Below are positions 8,037 to 15,943 of a stretch of DNA of 20,665 nt, piece after piece (the first letter of the stretch is position 1; each line of letters begins with the position of its first letter). Made by a program: the position numbers and the translations under genes. The DNA is from a virus. The DNA is taken from positions 1 to 20,665 of IMG/VR virus record IMGVR_UViG_3300006924_000271, one strand, 5' to 3'. The notes beneath the pieces are model-generated. The model saw only the letters and a program-made list of their open reading frames with translations, had not been told where the DNA came from and did not search any database.

Positions 8037-8363
8037 GTCAAGACATTTAAGAAAATCTTCTCTGCCTTTTTTGCAACTGTAATCTGCTACAAAATTAAGG
8101 AAAACCTCTCTTTGCTTTTGTGTTAGTCTTGGGGGGATGTGCTTCAATATCTTTTTAAGTAAAATTTTTTCAAAGCCTGCAAGTGTTTTAAAGCTAGTCC
8201 TAGTTTTAGGGTAGTATCCTTTTGCTTTTGTCAGCGAGTTTAAAAGGTTTTCTGTGTAATACAATATACTTTCAAAATTTCTATACTTTTTATTCTTGCA
8301 ATAATTCATTAAGTAGCAATATCTTAAAAGAGACATTCTTCTCTCTGACCTGTTGTATCTCAT
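8016..8363 (-). CDS. Hypothetical basic protein
   Basis: 115 residues, rich in Lys and Arg with several Tyr and Cys, helical in appearance (PPRLTQKQREVFLNFVADY). No family recognised. The first ATG (8363) is used; a second in-frame ATG begins MSLLRYCY. It is a single-gene cassette with its own promoter (copy M3), inserted between two structural genes, so it behaves like a moron. Confidence 0.65.
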   Translation of the reverse strand: MRYNRSERRMSLLRYCYLMNYCKNKKYRNFESILYYTENLLNSLTKAKGYYPKTRTSFKTLAGFEKILLKKILKHIPPRLTQKQREVFLNFVADYSCKKGREDFLKCLDSLKNTT

Positions 8364-8413
8364 ACTAGTTTTAAGTCTGTTATTTTTGCTTATGATTTGT
8401 TAGTAAAAGTTTC

Positions 8414-8458
8414 AACCCTTGGTTAATATAAGTATATAATACTTGTGAGATAAGTCAA
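8414..8458 (-). promoter_or_regulatory. Promoter with 5' stem-loop (copy M3)
   Basis: Minus strand: TTGACT (8453-8458), 16 bp, TATACT (8431-8436), TATATT, then stem-loop AACC-AAG-GGTT (8424-8414). The stem bases differ completely from those of copies M1, M2 and M6, but stem and position are kept. Confidence 0.75.
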
Positions 8459-8465
8459 GCATTAT

Positions 8466-8493
8466 TTTACTTTTTTAAATTTTTTGTTATAAT
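8466..8493 (+). promoter_or_regulatory. Plus-strand promoter for the 8515 gene
   Basis: TTTACT (8466-8471), 16 bp, TATAAT (8488-8493), followed by an A-run and the ATG at 8515. It is nearly identical around the -10 box to the promoter at 7124-7151. It has no 5' stem-loop. Confidence 0.6.
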
Positions 8494-8514
8494 TAAAAAA
8501 AATACTTATATACC

Positions 8515-9600
8515 ATGACCTTTAGGATAACAGATCTAGCAACTTACTTATCTAATAATGTAAACAACTACATACCAGACTTAGAAGATGGTAGTTTATC
8601 AATAGACACGATAACAAAAGCAGGCAATACTGCAACCATTACATTGACAAGCCCTACTGATTTAAGTCAAATTATTGCAGATGGTGACGCATTTAAAATA
8701 AGGGGTGTTCGTGGAGTTCATAATATTGAAAGCATAGAATATATAGACGATAATAGTGATTATAACTTTAAAATTACAACCACGACCCCATATGTAAAAA
8801 ACTTCAATGACAAAATCATAATTCAAGATTGTGATTATGCACTACTTAACAATGAATTTGAAATAATAGATATATACGATTCAAAAAGCATTTATATTAA
8901 TGTTGCTGGGAGCGAGGACACGGTAATAACCACTCTAGGTAAATTACAAGAGCCTTTTATTGCAAGCAATACATATGGTTATAACTTATTTACAACTCTA
9001 ACAAAAATTGACAACTCTACTTATACCTACCAAGTAAATGAAAACCTACCAGATGAGACCACGGGTGATATGCACATTGCTTTTTCTGTCAATGTTAAGG
9101 CAACCGCTGATTTAAGTCGTGCAGATGTGGATTTTAGAGGTGAGACTAGCAATCCATTTACTTTATATGTAGTAAACCAAGGCATTGAATACAATCTAAC
9201 GGGTAGTGGTGGTAATTCTTTTTCAATTGGTGATACAGACTATGCTAACACGGACAATAAAGTCTTTGGAAGTTATGCAATTGCTAATGTTGGTATATAT
9301 GCATTTATAACAACATCACAAGACTCACTAGGAGCGGAAACAATAGATAAGTGTTATAATGAATACAGATCCGCTTTAAACAAGTGCTTGTTATCAGAGG
9401 GTTATACAATGACATCCTGCGGGACATCACCCGATTATGCAGAAAATGGAGCTTATTTAACCTTTGACTATCAATTTCAAAAGACATTTCAATTTGATAA
9501 AAATGAGTATGTTGACAATGGAAGTCAAGTACCGCTATCAAGAATTAATAATACAATTAATAAGGATGAGGCTGGGTATAGTCAAGTGATTAATTATTAG
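8515..9600 (+). CDS. Hypothetical tail-region structural protein
   Basis: 361 residues, beta-rich (many Thr, Asn, Tyr). No family can be named with confidence. It sits where the tail-terminator gene would be expected: after the tail-completion gene and before DUF2635 and sheath genes, as in Mu. The C-terminal third (NEYRSALNKCLL, then YLTFDYQFQKTFQF) looks like a separate module with conserved-looking aromatic residues. It is much longer than ordinary terminators, so it may combine a terminator with an extra domain, or be an unrelated virion protein. Confidence 0.6.
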   Translation: MTFRITDLATYLSNNVNNYIPDLEDGSLSIDTITKAGNTATITLTSPTDLSQIIADGDAFKIRGVRGVHNIESIEYIDDNSDYNFKITTTTPYVKNFNDKIIIQDCDYALLNNEFEIIDIYDSKSIYINVAGSEDTVITTLGKLQEPFIASNTYGYNLFTTLTKIDNSTYTYQVNENLPDETTGDMHIAFSVNVKATADLSRADVDFRGETSNPFTLYVVNQGIEYNLTGSGGNSFSIGDTDYANTDNKVFGSYAIANVGIYAFITTSQDSLGAETIDKCYNEYRSALNKCLLSEGYTMTSCGTSPDYAENGAYLTFDYQFQKTFQFDKNEYVDNGSQVPLSRINNTINKDEAGYSQVINY

Positions 9601-9670
9601 TATTGCATTTTAGGGGTTGTTTTGCAATGAAAAAGTCAATTAAGGCTGTTTGTATTGCAAATGTGTTATA

Positions 9671-10558
9671 CTAGCTATTAAAAAACCTCTTAACATCTTT
9701 AATAGCTATATCAAGCCGTGGATGGTCTTTAAAGTGAAATTCTATTATTTTAAGAATGTTATCTTGAACTGGGTCAGGAGCTTTGTCAAGTATTGCCATA
9801 GAAGGAGGGGAGGGTTTAGCTTTTACTTCTTTTATCACATCCCTTTTAACAGCCTCCTTAACCCTTTCTTGTTCTTGTTTTTTCTTGTCTATTAAAGTTT
9901 GTAGTTTTTGATTGTATACATGTTTATCTTCTAATACAAAGCTTTTAATGTCCTCTTCTGTGAGTTTAATAATTAGATTGTTTTCTTGTGATATATTTTT
10001 TAAATACTTAATTCTATCATAACATATCTTTTGAGTCTCAAGGGAATTAAAAAACCTTTCCTTGATCTCTTGTTTTATTTTATATTTGATGTCATCCGTT
10101 GGTTCAAGATTACTCACTTTTAACAAGTCTTCAATGTCAACGATTAAGTAGTTTTCTCCTATTGAAAATTTACTTTTTAAGTCTTCAATATAGTTATCTA
10201 TTAAGTCTTGTAGTAATTGCAATTTAATCTCTTCAAAATGCTTGTTCTGGGACTTAATATTACTTTGGACTTCCTTGCAAGAGTCTATTAAACTTTTTGC
10301 TTGATTTTCAACAAACTTAATTTGCTCTTTGTATGGTGCAAGGCAATCCCTTCTTTTTGTTTCAATAGATTTAACCATCTTGTTGAGTTCGGTGACGCAT
10401 TGCTTGCCTTCTTTGTAGGTCTCGTAAGTAACCACGATGTTCTTATAATTTTCAAGGTATTTTTCAAGTTCTTGCTTCAGTATGTCAAAATTACTTGATA
10501 ATTGTAATTGCCCGCCTTCAATTGAGACCTGATCTATTAGTGTTGTTATGTTAGTCAT
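9671..10558 (-). CDS. DUF1351-family phage protein
   Basis: 295 residues, mostly long charged helices. The N-terminal pattern FDILKQELEKYLENYKNIVV, then KQCVTELNKMVKSIETKRRD and LAPYKEQI, is typical of DUF1351 proteins. Those are often encoded beside recombination or single-strand-binding genes in phages; their biochemical role is not settled. The C-terminal 70 residues add another helix-rich segment (DHPRLDIAIKDVKRFF). It is last in a minus-strand pair. Its ATG follows an AACAAGTCAAAAC leader like those of the other cassettes. Confidence 0.7.
   Translation of the reverse strand: MTNITTLIDQVSIEGGQLQLSSNFDILKQELEKYLENYKNIVVTYETYKEGKQCVTELNKMVKSIETKRRDCLAPYKEQIKFVENQAKSLIDSCKEVQSNIKSQNKHFEEIKLQLLQDLIDNYIEDLKSKFSIGENYLIVDIEDLLKVSNLEPTDDIKYKIKQEIKERFFNSLETQKICYDRIKYLKNISQENNLIIKLTEEDIKSFVLEDKHVYNQKLQTLIDKKKQEQERVKEAVKRDVIKEVKAKPSPPSMAILDKAPDPVQDNILKIIEFHFKDHPRLDIAIKDVKRFFNS
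9672..9708. repeat. 11-bp perfect inverted repeat at the 3' end of the DUF1351 gene
   Basis: TAGCTATTAAA (9672-9682) and TTTAATAGCTA (9698-9708) flank a 15-base loop, between two convergent genes. There is no T-run right after either arm, so a classic intrinsic terminator is not supported, though it may block or protect converging transcripts. A weaker pair ATTGCA/TGCAAT lies at 9602-9628. Confidence 0.55.
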
Positions 10559-10639
10559 TTTAGTTTTGACTTGTTAATGTTATTAATCTTATTAATATTC
10601 ATACTACTGTCAACCTCGTTACCAAAGGCATCCCAGTAG

Positions 10640-10897
10640 TTATTTATTACTACGGTGTTTCTCATAGTAAATTTGTTTTGCCACTTCCCACATTTTGTAA
10701 TCTTTAACCACCCATTCTCTTGTTGTATAAGTACAACCTTTCCACTCATCTTCAATTGCCTCTTCTACCTGCTTTCTTGCATCTGCTTCGCTAGTAGCAT
10801 TAACAAAGTATACACAGCCGTAATTGGCTCTTTTAGTGCAAACTTCCACTTCTATTTTGTAGTTTGAGTCTGGCTTTGCTCCAAATTTGTTTATCAT
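10640..10897 (-). CDS. Hypothetical protein, DUF1351 operon
   Basis: 85 residues. The pattern VYFVNATSEADARKQVEEAI, with flanking strands KIEVEVCTK and a tryptophan-rich end, resembles small phage proteins with a strand-helix repeat. I do not recognise a named family. It is first in the operon driven by copy M4 and is followed 81 bp later by the DUF1351 gene. Confidence 0.7.
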   Translation of the reverse strand: MINKFGAKPDSNYKIEVEVCTKRANYGCVYFVNATSEADARKQVEEAIEDEWKGCTYTTREWVVKDYKMWEVAKQIYYEKHRSNK

Positions 10898-10926
10898 TTT
10901 AATTTTGATTGATTAATAAAATATAT

Positions 10927-10976
10927 GAAGCTCATTGGCTTCAATATAAGTATAAACCGACTACAAAAAATGTCAA
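10927..10976 (-). promoter_or_regulatory. Promoter with 5' stem-loop (copy M4)
   Basis: Minus strand: TTGACA (10971-10976), 16 bp, TATACT (10949-10954), TATATT, then stem-loop GAAGC-CAATGA-GCTTC (10942-10927). Confidence 0.8.
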
Positions 10977-11001
10977 GGGTTTTTAAAACTATTATTAAAA
11001 T

Positions 11002-11048
11002 TTGACAATCAAACAATATAAAGTAAAATAGAATTGTTATTAATAATT
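11002..11048 (+). promoter_or_regulatory. Promoter for DUF2635-sheath genes
   Basis: TTGACA (11002-11007), 16 bp, TAAAAT (11024-11029), then a possible stem AATTGTT-ATT-AATAATT (11032-11048, one G-U). Here the stem begins nearer the -10 box than in other copies, so the stem-loop is less certain. Confidence 0.6.
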
Positions 11049-11058
11049 ATATATTGAA

Positions 11059-11307
11059 ATGTTAAAATATTTCTTAAAAGTAAAGGTCAACACAGACTTT
11101 AAATGGATATTACAAAATAAACAACTACGAAAAGATGAGGTTGTTATTATTGAATGTGACTCTGGCAAAAAACCATTGGAAAGGTTTTGGAGGGAAAGAG
11201 TAAAAGATATACCTCTTGACAATGCAATTGAAATATTAGAGTTTTTTAATTCTAACGACTCATTAAATGAAGTTAAAAAAAAAGTTAAATCAACAAGTAA
11301 AAAATAA
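11059..11307 (+). CDS. DUF2635-like protein, Mu gp38-like
   Basis: 82 residues. The central KKPLERFWRERVKDIPLDNA resembles the DUF2635 signature (a Trp then an Arg-rich W-x-R-R-x-x-D pattern). The gene lies directly before the sheath gene, as Mu gp38 does before gpL. The segment VIIECDSGKK in front also fits. The C-terminal tail is lysine-rich. Its role in Mu-like tails is unknown. The family call rests on a short motif plus synteny. Confidence 0.6.
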   Translation: MLKYFLKVKVNTDFKWILQNKQLRKDEVVIIECDSGKKPLERFWRERVKDIPLDNAIEILEFFNSNDSLNEVKKKVKSTSKK

Positions 11308-11309
11308 AT

Positions 11310-12845
11310 ATGGAAAGACCACTAATTACAACTACATTTTCAGCCTCACCAGGATCAGCGAGTGTTGGTGAAAGAAAATTATTATTTGTAGGGCAACAAC
11401 TATCCACTGGAACGGCAACAGCGGGTGAGCTAACAGAAAATATTGTAAGCAGAAAGCAAGCAAAGGAACTCTTTGGAGCAAAGTCAATGTTATATCAAGG
11501 TATTAGAAAATATTTTGACTTAATAGACTTTACGGGCACTATAGAAAAACCTTCTCTTAATGTTATACCATTGGCGGATGATGGCTCTGCAACAAAGGCA
11601 AGTAGTGCGTTAATATTTACAGGTACAGCAACAGAGGTGGCAGATTATACCATATCTATAAATCAATACACTTATACAGTATCTGTTGCACTAGGGGACG
11701 ACCCTGAGCAGATAATGGGTAAATTCAAAGCTTTACTTGATGCGGATTTGGAAGTGCCAGTAACTTACACGGTTTCAACAACAACTACAACAGATGACAC
11801 AATTACATTTGAATCAGCAAATGGTGGAAGTGTTGGTAATTCAACTCAGTTAAAAATTGATGGCTCTGTTGCGGGTATTACCTATACAATAGGGGGAGCG
11901 TCCGTGAGTAAAGCATTTTTTACAGGTGGAGCAACTAACCCATCATTAACAAGTTTATTTGATGCAATAGAAGGTAAAAGATTTACAAGTTTTATATATC
12001 CTAACGAGTATACAAATACAGACTTACTTACTCTTCTAAGGTTAAGAGCAAAATATAATAACAAAGTGCTTGAAGGGTACGCAGTAATTACAAAGGATGA
12101 CACATATGCTAATATACAAGGTACTAATAACTTTAGCAACGAGCATCTTGTTTATACAACTTTCAAAAAGGGCTCAAGGCAGGCAACTTCTTACGAGGTT
12201 TCAAGTCAATTGGCAAGTTTACTTGAACTATACTTAACAGAGGGTGCTATTGTTTCTAACCTTGCTTTTTCCGTTGTTACAAGTGGTGGCATTCAAAACG
12301 CAGTCGTGCCTTACCATAACTCAATACTTCCAACAATTGATGTTGAAGTGGATGGATTTACACAAGAAGAAAACCAACAACTAGGAAGTGAGGCGTTTAC
12401 TTTAATAGTAAATAATAATAATAATACTTACCCGCAACTTGATATTGTTTACACAACAAGAACAGAAAACTTAAACGGTAACCCTGACTCATCACTGCTT
12501 GAATTCAATGATAGAATGGGTATGTATGTCTGTGGTGAGTATATATTTAATAATTTAAAAGCAGATCGTGACTTGTCAAAAGCAACTTTAACAAGTGGCT
12601 CAATTGTAAATAAAACACAGATAAACAAGGAGGCGATTCTTGCAAAGTATAACACTTATCTTGAGTTCCTATCAAATACGGCTGGAATAATTGATAACGG
12701 CAGATTGAAAGAGCTAAAAGGCCTTGTTGCTGCGAATACAGAATTGAACTTTGAGGAACGCTCAATATCAAGTGAAATTAGTGTAATACTAGTAGGGCAG
12801 TTAAGAAAAATAGCTTTAAACATAGTAAAGAGACCGAATGCTTAA
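11310..12845 (+). CDS. Contractile tail sheath protein, Mu gpL-like
   Basis: 511 residues, the usual length of short-form sheath proteins. The N-terminus ITTTFSASPGSASVG leads into the FVGQQLSTGTA segment typical of the family. The middle is a variable beta-rich region. The C-terminal third, NTAGIIDNGRLKELKGLVAA and beyond, is the conserved domain that interlocks neighbouring subunits. Sheath subunits surround the tail tube and contract to drive injection, which identifies a myovirus-type particle. ATG 11310 follows the preceding stop by two bases, so translation is probably coupled. Confidence 0.87.
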   Translation: MERPLITTTFSASPGSASVGERKLLFVGQQLSTGTATAGELTENIVSRKQAKELFGAKSMLYQGIRKYFDLIDFTGTIEKPSLNVIPLADDGSATKASSALIFTGTATEVADYTISINQYTYTVSVALGDDPEQIMGKFKALLDADLEVPVTYTVSTTTTTDDTITFESANGGSVGNSTQLKIDGSVAGITYTIGGASVSKAFFTGGATNPSLTSLFDAIEGKRFTSFIYPNEYTNTDLLTLLRLRAKYNNKVLEGYAVITKDDTYANIQGTNNFSNEHLVYTTFKKGSRQATSYEVSSQLASLLELYLTEGAIVSNLAFSVVTSGGIQNAVVPYHNSILPTIDVEVDGFTQEENQQLGSEAFTLIVNNNNNTYPQLDIVYTTRTENLNGNPDSSLLEFNDRMGMYVCGEYIFNNLKADRDLSKATLTSGSIVNKTQINKEAILAKYNTYLEFLSNTAGIIDNGRLKELKGLVAANTELNFEERSISSEISVILVGQLRKIALNIVKRPNA

Positions 12846-12999
12846 GAAAAGAACGGTTGCTATTGCCTTTACTGCACTATTTATCCTTGCGGGGTATAGT
12901 GCAAAAAGGGATTGTCCTAAGAGGGAGGTGGTTGGGGATTTTATTATTCAAACAGATCGCAACTGCGTGCCAATTAGTATAGAAGAAATTAAAAAATAA
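12838..12999 (+). CDS. 53-residue exported or membrane peptide with two cysteines
   Basis: A short ORF whose ATG overlaps the last 8 bases of the sheath gene in another frame. It starts MLKKRTVAIAFTALFILAGY: a basic start, then about 15 hydrophobic residues, then a polar stretch with two Cys (KRDCPKRE and DRNCVPIS). That is the layout of a signal peptide or single membrane anchor followed by a short periplasmic or external domain. There is no Cys at the lipobox position. It lies between sheath and tube genes, which are normally adjacent. Function unknown; lysis, entry exclusion and a virion role are all possible. Confidence 0.55.
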   Translation: MLKKRTVAIAFTALFILAGYSAKRDCPKREVVGDFIIQTDRNCVPISIEEIKK

Positions 13000-13024
13000 G
13001 TAATATCAATAGATAAAAAATAAT

Positions 13025-13426
13025 ATGTCAAATATAAATTTAAGTCAACAAGGTATCATCTTGACAAGATCAAATGGCGACTCAATAGCAATAAATGATC
13101 TAATACCCGACTCAATCAATGTTACGAGAGGTGGGGCAAAGGGAGCTATGATAACAACGGCAGGGGCTCCAATGTCAACGCTTGATTACAGTGAGAATTT
13201 TGCAACAATAACCTTTACAATACCGTCATCAACTCTTGAAAGTGAGACAGTTTCTTTTGTAAATGAAATGTATAACGAGTTTTTAGCTGGCAATAAAGGA
13301 ACTTTAAGAGTTCTGGGGACGACTCTTGAATTTGATGGTATATTTCCTGAGAAAATACTAGATATAACAACGGGTAATCAAACAATAGACTTGACTTTTT
13401 ACGGCAATCCTAATACGACTGCCTAA
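13025..13426 (+). CDS. Tail tube protein, putative
   Basis: 133 residues. Tube genes follow sheath genes in Mu-like and other contractile phages, and size and beta-rich composition (SINVTRGG, FATITFTIPSSTLESETVSF, LEFDGIFPEKI) fit a small tube protein forming the inner channel. No single diagnostic motif is visible, so position carries most of the weight. The stop overlaps the convergent gene's stop by 4 bp. No tape measure or baseplate genes follow in the window. Confidence 0.65.
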   Translation: MSNINLSQQGIILTRSNGDSIAINDLIPDSINVTRGGAKGAMITTAGAPMSTLDYSENFATITFTIPSSTLESETVSFVNEMYNEFLAGNKGTLRVLGTTLEFDGIFPEKILDITTGNQTIDLTFYGNPNTTA

Positions 13427-13782
13427 ATATAGTCTTCCATTCTATCAAAAAGATTGCCTTCAACTTTGTGATAATTGGGTAGTAGGGCAAAATATTCTTT
13501 GTTATCCTCATCTCTGACTTCTCCAAAAACTTCTTCATAATCAGCTTTTATAACAGACAAAGCCCAAGCAACTTTTTTATTGTGTTGTACTAGGTTTTCT
13601 GCTTTTACCTCGTGATTAATTGTAATCGCACTTCCAATTACAATTAGAAAGCACAAAAAGAATAAATGAAAGCCCCTAAATGTATAAGCTCCAATCTGCT
13701 TTTTGTAAAGCATTATCTTGTGGTAAGATAGTGGGATCATTGCAATGCCAAAAACAATTGCTATAATTTGTAGTGTTGTCAT
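13423..13782 (-). CDS. Hypothetical membrane protein, two N-terminal helices
   Basis: 119 residues with two hydrophobic segments, about residues 4-20 (LQIIAIVFGIAMIPLSY) and 39-55 (LFFLCFLIVIGSAITIN), joined by a basic loop, then an acidic soluble tail (YEEVFGEVRDEDNKE). It is probably an inner-membrane protein. No family recognised. It is second in a two-gene operon from copy M5. Phage membrane proteins of this size are often superinfection-exclusion factors, but nothing here establishes that. Confidence 0.65.
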   Translation of the reverse strand: MTTLQIIAIVFGIAMIPLSYHKIMLYKKQIGAYTFRGFHLFFLCFLIVIGSAITINHEVKAENLVQHNKKVAWALSVIKADYEEVFGEVRDEDNKEYFALLPNYHKVEGNLFDRMEDYI

Positions 13783-13794
13783 TTTAATTTGTGA

Positions 13795-14022
13795 TTAGTT
13801 AATAATAGAAAAGTTATAAACTTTAAGTTTGTTGTTTACAAATTTGTAAGTAAATTCATAACCTGCATCAAGTAATTTTGTTATAGCCTCTTGTGGTTTG
13901 TTTGTATTGATTATGAAGTCTGATAGCTCGCTTGAAACCGTTGTATCAAGTTTTAAAGTTCTTTCAATGTAAGAAGCGTTGTCAACTTGCTGAGCCGTTG
14001 TTAAGTGAGTTCTGTAAAACAT
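13795..14022 (-). CDS. Hypothetical protein, copy M5 operon
   Basis: 75 residues (MFYRTHLTTAQQVDNASYIE...). It looks like a small alpha/beta fold ending in strands FTYKFVNNKLKVYNFSI. No family recognised. It lies directly downstream of promoter copy M5, and the membrane protein gene follows 13 bp after. Confidence 0.65.
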   Translation of the reverse strand: MFYRTHLTTAQQVDNASYIERTLKLDTTVSSELSDFIINTNKPQEAITKLLDAGYEFTYKFVNNKLKVYNFSIIN

Positions 14023-14050
14023 TTTGTTTGTGATTTGTTGATAAAAAAGT

Positions 14051-14101
14051 AAGGCTTCGTTGCCTTCAATATAAGTATATAGTGATTGTGGAATAAGTCA
14101 A
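14051..14101 (-). promoter_or_regulatory. Promoter with 5' stem-loop (copy M5)
   Basis: Minus strand: TTGACT (14096-14101), 16 bp, TATACT (14074-14079), TATATT, then stem-loop AAGGC-AACGAA-GCCTT (14066-14051). The -35 box overlaps the end of the upstream gene (stop at 14098-14100). Confidence 0.8.
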
Positions 14102-14637
14102 GGGGTTTTTGTCTTTTTTTTATTCATTTTAAATCTATCTATATCGTTTAATAGCATATCGTGAACCTCATCGTCCATGTAGTCTGTTCTTGCTCCCCCA
14201 AACTCTTTTAAAAACTCTTCAGCCTCTTGCTCTGTTAAATCGCTTTCTTGCATGATAGTGTCTATATCGTAGAATTGTCCTACTAGGTAGGTATTCCTGC
14301 GGGTGAGCTCAAGCCAAAGCTCCCAGTCCTCTGCATCTTTTAGTAGTTTATCGTTTTTTGGCTCTTCTATTATTACACTACTTACATTCAATGCCTGCAT
14401 TAGCTCTAGTAGTCTAGCTATACTTCTATAATATATATCGTCCTCAGGTTCAGCACTTATTCTTAACTCTTCTAGTGCATCACTGTCAATCGTATCTATA
14501 CTAAATATATAATACAGTAAATTTCCACAGGCATCGTTTACTGTGTAATAATACTCATTCTGTATTAAAAAGCTTTCCATCTTTTCAATACCCTTCGCAT
14601 CGTAATTAGAAGGAAGAAATTCTTTAATAGTTTTCAT
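14098..14637 (-). CDS. Hypothetical acidic protein, paralogue of 14969-15259
   Basis: 179 residues. Residues about 18-52 contain MESFLIQNEYYYTVNDACGN then LLYYIFSIDTI, nearly the same as a segment of the 96-residue protein two genes upstream in the operon. The rest is acidic and helical, with LTEQEAEEFLKEFGGA. No known family. Being last of five genes from promoter copy M6, it is probably a duplicated and extended form of the shorter protein. Confidence 0.7.
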   Translation of the reverse strand: MKTIKEFLPSNYDAKGIEKMESFLIQNEYYYTVNDACGNLLYYIFSIDTIDSDALEELRISAEPEDDIYYRSIARLLELMQALNVSSVIIEEPKNDKLLKDAEDWELWLELTRRNTYLVGQFYDIDTIMQESDLTEQEAEEFLKEFGGARTDYMDDEVHDMLLNDIDRFKMNKKKTKTP

Positions 14638-14646
14638 TGTTTTATA

Positions 14647-14952
14647 TTATGATTTATCAAAAATTAAAAGCATTGTTGCATCATTCAAGTCTAATGCTTT
14701 TATGATTTTTTGTATTTCAATAGCAACTTGATAATTATGCTCGGTATTGTGTATTATAGTCTCTACAAACTCTTCAAGCTCATCAATATCAAACATTACT
14801 TTACCATCTTCTGCATCATTGAAATATACCCATTCTTTAAAAAGGTCAACATTGATATCATCCCAAACATCTTGAATTTGTATATCACTCATACATTTAA
14901 TAACCTTAATATCCTCTGGGTGGTCAATATAGTGTTGTGTTTTTTTTAGCAT
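14647..14952 (-). CDS. Hypothetical acidic protein, M6 operon
   Basis: 101 residues, strongly acidic (IDELEEFVETIIHNTEHNY), with aromatic and hydrophobic residues. No family recognised. It lies between the two paralogues 14098-14637 and 14969-15259, with 9- and 16-bp gaps. Confidence 0.65.
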   Translation of the reverse strand: MLKKTQHYIDHPEDIKVIKCMSDIQIQDVWDDINVDLFKEWVYFNDAEDGKVMFDIDELEEFVETIIHNTEHNYQVAIEIQKIIKALDLNDATMLLIFDKS

Positions 14953-14968
14953 TTTGTTATTTATTTTG

Positions 14969-15259
14969 TTAATAATTTGAAATTAAAAGGTAATCGGTGC
15001 TGTGTGTATTACTCATCCTTTCCACAATCTTCATAAGTAAAGTGTATTTACCGCCAAACTCTATTTCCATTTTTGCCAATTGTGAGAGTTCTATTGTGTC
15101 TATGCTAAATATATATAATAATATATTACCGCAAGAGTCTCGCATCGTATAGTAATAATCATTTTCTATTAAAAAAGTCTCTATCTCCTTGACCATCTCC
15201 TGATCCCAATCTGATAAAAAACTTTCTATTTTTTGTATTTTTTGTGTAGTTTCTGACAT
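14969..15259 (-). CDS. Hypothetical protein, short paralogue in M6 operon
   Basis: 96 residues. The core IETFLIENDYYYTMRDSCGN then ILLYIFSIDTI matches the 179-residue protein of the same operon. A short helical start and end surround it. No family recognised. The close spacing implies cotranscription. Confidence 0.68.
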   Translation of the reverse strand: MSETTQKIQKIESFLSDWDQEMVKEIETFLIENDYYYTMRDSCGNILLYIFSIDTIELSQLAKMEIEFGGKYTLLMKIVERMSNTHSTDYLLISNY

Positions 15260-15288
15260 TTTATTTTTTTATTTTGTTAATATTGTTA

Positions 15289-15627
15289 TTAAATACCTAT
15301 TTTTATTTTATCGTTATTGAGGGCTTTTCTTACCCTCTCTTCCGCCCCCTCACCACATTTAAATATTCCAACTTTTTTTAATTTAGGTAGTAGCTTTAAA
15401 GGTGTATAGTCTAGATCGGGCATGTGATATAGTAGTATTGTTTCTAGGTTCGCCATCACTTCAATACCATCAAGACTCTTTAGTGTATTAGAATAAAGGG
15501 TAGAAAAATTAAAAAAATTTATACCTTTCACATACTCATCTAAACAAGCAGGTGTTCTTTTGCAAAGAACTCTATCATTTAAGTTTCTCTGGTGAGATAT
15601 ATTTAAAATTTCTTTTATTGTAATCAT
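15289..15627 (-). CDS. Short leucine-rich-repeat-like protein
   Basis: 112 residues. The stretch SNTLKSLDGIEVMANLETIL and the following PLKLLPKLKKVGIF show two or three leucine-rich-like repeat units of about 22-24 residues, suggesting a small binding protein. The Lys-rich C-terminus (KALNNDKIKIGI) is polar. The partner is unknown. It is preceded by an ATTAACAAATCAAAA leader. Confidence 0.6.
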   Translation of the reverse strand: MITIKEILNISHQRNLNDRVLCKRTPACLDEYVKGINFFNFSTLYSNTLKSLDGIEVMANLETILLYHMPDLDYTPLKLLPKLKKVGIFKCGEGAEERVRKALNNDKIKIGI

Positions 15628-15669
15628 TTTATTTTTGATTTGTTAATAATTTTTATTCCCTAACAAGGA

Positions 15670-15891
15670 TTAATCTATATATTCTATATTATATCCAGTT
15701 AGTTCGAACCACTCGCCACCCTCTACTTGATATTTGTAAACTTTTTTATTTTCAGCATAAGAGTTTATAACCTTTTTACCTTCAAGGACATTTTTACCTT
15801 TGACCCAAAGTGAGTAATACTTCTCACCTTTTTCTCTAGTTTTTACCACACCTCTTTTATAAGTATAGCATGTTTCATATTTACTTGTCAT
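15670..15891 (-). CDS. Hypothetical small basic protein, first gene of M6 operon
   Basis: 73 residues with many Lys and Tyr (KRGVVKTREKGEKYYSLWVK), beta-prone. No family recognised. It is directly downstream of promoter copy M6 and carries the full conserved start block. Confidence 0.65.
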   Translation of the reverse strand: MTSKYETCYTYKRGVVKTREKGEKYYSLWVKGKNVLEGKKVINSYAENKKVYKYQVEGGEWFELTGYNIEYID

Positions 15892-15920
15892 TTTAGTTTT
15901 GATTTGTTAATAAAAGTGTT

Positions 15921-15933
15921 TGAGCTAAGCTCA
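15921..15933. repeat. Short palindrome in the M6 leader
   Basis: TGAGCTAAGCTCA (perfect about a central base) lies between the 5' stem-loop and the start codon of the M6 operon. As RNA it could form TGAGC-TTA-GCTCA, a second leader hairpin; as DNA it could be a binding site. No other copy is seen. Confidence 0.4.
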
Positions 15934-15943
15934 GTAAAAGTTT

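Noticed and set aside
9650-9895. Hydrophobic plus-strand ORF opposite the DUF1351 gene
   Set aside because: Shadow of the lysine-rich minus-strand gene, with no leader of the type used here.
10555-10755. A 66-residue ORF overlapping the two genes of the DUF1351 operon
   Set aside because: It lies in another frame within gene 10640-10897 and its last part is the conserved leader. The 4-base ATGA overlap with the next start follows from the leader sequence itself.
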